A stretch of 64,000 nt of DNA, taken from Faecalibacterium prausnitzii. Lineage in GTDB: Bacteria > Bacillota > Clostridia > Oscillospirales > Ruminococcaceae. Each line of letters starts with the position of its first letter. The stretch's first letter is position 1. The DNA is taken from NCBI RefSeq assembly GCF_003324185.1, contig NZ_PXUP01000013.1, forward strand, positions 36,413 through 100,412, given 5' to 3'. Under the pieces are notes generated by a model. The model was not told the DNA's origin and ran no database searches. It saw only the letters and a list, made by a program, of their open reading frames with translations. Shown here piece after piece: positions 63,371 to 64,000 of the stretch. A program made the translations under genes and the position numbers.

Positions 63371-63414
63371 AAAACAGGGCTGCTGCACCGTGTTTCGTGC
63401 AGTAGCCCTGTTTT
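63371..63414. terminator. bidirectional terminator between converging genes
   Basis: AAAACAGGGCTGCTGCAC (63371-63388) pairs with GTGCAGTAGCCCTGTTTT (63397-63414) with one mismatch; A/T ends serve both directions. Confidence 0.85.
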
Positions 63415-63416
63415 GG

Positions 63417-63578
63417 TTATTTCTTCTTGGCGTTCGGGTCCTCGCAATGGCTGTGGCAGGAGGCGCAATTGCCGTTGCAGCCCTCGCCCTTCCAGCCGCC
63501 CTGTCTGGAGATCCAGACCACAGCCAGCGCAAACAGCACAGCCAATATTACCAGCGTGATGATCCCGCGAAGTGTCAT
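63417..63578 (-). CDS. FeoB-associated Cys-rich membrane protein
   Basis: The 53-residue protein has a membrane helix at about 5-25 (IITLVILAVLFALAVVWISR) and a Cys-rich tail with GCNGNCASCHSHCEDP, matching the FeoB-associated Cys-rich family. Such proteins occur next to ferrous iron transporters, but no feo gene is within the window. I set the start at 63578, six bases after GAGGG. It ends near the bidirectional terminator at 63371-63414. Confidence 0.8.
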   Translation of the reverse strand: MTLRGIITLVILAVLFALAVVWISRQGGWKGEGCNGNCASCHSHCEDPNAKKK

Positions 63579-63785
63579 ATTCATCCCTCGATTTCTTTTG
63601 TACGGCTTTCTGCCCCAAGTATACACGATTTGCAGGCAAAGAGCAACAGCCTGCCGCACATTTTTTGTGCAGGGTGCAGCCGATGCGGCTGCCCGGCGGT
63701 AATGTTGCACGCCCGGCGGTCGGCGCACCATTTTTGCAGCCGGAGAAAGCGTTTCGAGAAAAGTAAAAGTTTTTTAAATTAGGGC

Positions 63786-63814
63786 TTGCATTTCTGCAAA
63801 GGCCGTGCTATAAT
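63786..63814 (+). promoter_or_regulatory. promoter of tRNA-Val
   Basis: TTGCAT (63786-63791), 17 bp and TATAAT (63809-63814). Confidence 0.75.
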
Positions 63815-63854
63815 AATCACGTTCCAGTTCGGAGCGCACAACACAAGCGAATAT

Positions 63855-63931
63855 GGAGGATTAGCTCAGCTGGTTAGAGCACCTGCATCACACGCAGGGG
63901 GTCTGGGGTTCGAGTCCCTAATTCTCCACCA
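63855..63931 (+). tRNA. tRNA-Val (anticodon CAC)
   Basis: The 77-nt cloverleaf has acceptor arm GGAGGAT/ATTCTCC, D arm GCTC/GAGC, anticodon stem CCTGC/GCAGG with loop ATCACAC (anticodon CAC), a T arm TGGGG/CCCTA with TTCGAGT and a genomic CCA. A hairpin with a T run follows. Confidence 0.95.
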
Positions 63932-63938
63932 TACAGTT

Positions 63939-63987
63939 CGTACTCGAACCCGATTCTTTATGAAAAAGGGTTTGGGTACGTTTTTTG
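63939..63987 (+). terminator. terminator of tRNA-Val
   Basis: CGTACTCGAACCC (63939-63951) pairs imperfectly with GGGTTTGGGTACG (63968-63980), followed by six T. Confidence 0.75.
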
Positions 63988-64000
63988 TTTATCGGAAGTT

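Overview
The window reads as a chromosomal segment of a Gram-positive gut anaerobe of the Oscillospiraceae (Ruminococcaceae), most likely Faecalibacterium or a close relative. The evidence is indirect: a six-subunit Rnf complex, AGGAGG-type ribosome sites, sigma-A promoters with 17-bp spacers, a class I tetrahydrofolate riboswitch on folT, dipicolinate synthase genes, small-gene regulation typical of Clostridia, and fairly high GC by eye. No rRNA, CRISPR array, transposase or phage structural gene was seen. The genus is an inference.

Layout. 1-3.3 kb: a leftward surface-polysaccharide operon (membrane acyltransferase, coiled-coil protein, glycosyltransferase cut by the window edge). 3.6-7.9 kb: a free-standing adenylating ligase, carrier protein and condensation-domain-like protein, then an MFS transporter on its own promoter. 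8-12.6 kb: queH, a DUF896 protein, purA, degV, asnA. 12.7-17.7 kb: a complete branched-chain amino-acid ABC importer (livK-H-M-G-F order on the minus strand) with a terminator in its leader and another after livK. 17.8-21.4 kb: a MATE pump, enolase and a unit of two very short peptides. 21.6-27.2 kb: a signalling operon with a PAS-GGDEF-REC-HD-GYP protein, a solute-binding lipoprotein and a hybrid histidine kinase. 27.3-30.1 kb: dipicolinate synthase A and B and a D,D-carboxypeptidase. 30.2-34.7 kb: rhamnose epimerase, polysaccharide ABC exporter, a double GT2 enzyme and a DUF5662 protein. 35-36 kb: a CAP-like lipoprotein and a 41-residue membrane protein. 36.3-41.4 kb: rnfCDGEAB. 41.4-45.2 kb: birA and a four-gene ECF sigma operon. 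45.2-50.3 kb: tRNA-Thr, a secreted protein, an M3 peptidase, and folT-folC under the riboswitch. 50.4-60 kb: ROK kinase, 23S rRNA methyltransferase, a GGDEF protein, PAP2, a PfkB kinase, MATE, AraC and an MsmK-type ATPase. 60-63.9 kb: a four-gene operon headed by an S24 repressor-like gene (with trmO and a LysR regulator), facing two small DNA-binding-protein genes, then a Cys-rich membrane protein and tRNA-Val.

The most unusual signals are: (1) a dispersed intergenic structured element whose hairpin keeps exactly 16 bp + 4 nt + 16 bp at ten loci (one more is 15+4+15) although the arm sequences differ, and which in four copies carries a conserved linker and a second, covarying hairpin; (2) the discrete ligase/carrier/condensation cassette; (3) the two-peptide mini-operon at 21.2-21.4 kb; (4) dipicolinate synthase genes behind a sigma-K-like promoter in a probably non-sporulating lineage; (5) a phage-like divergent regulatory switch with no phage around it.
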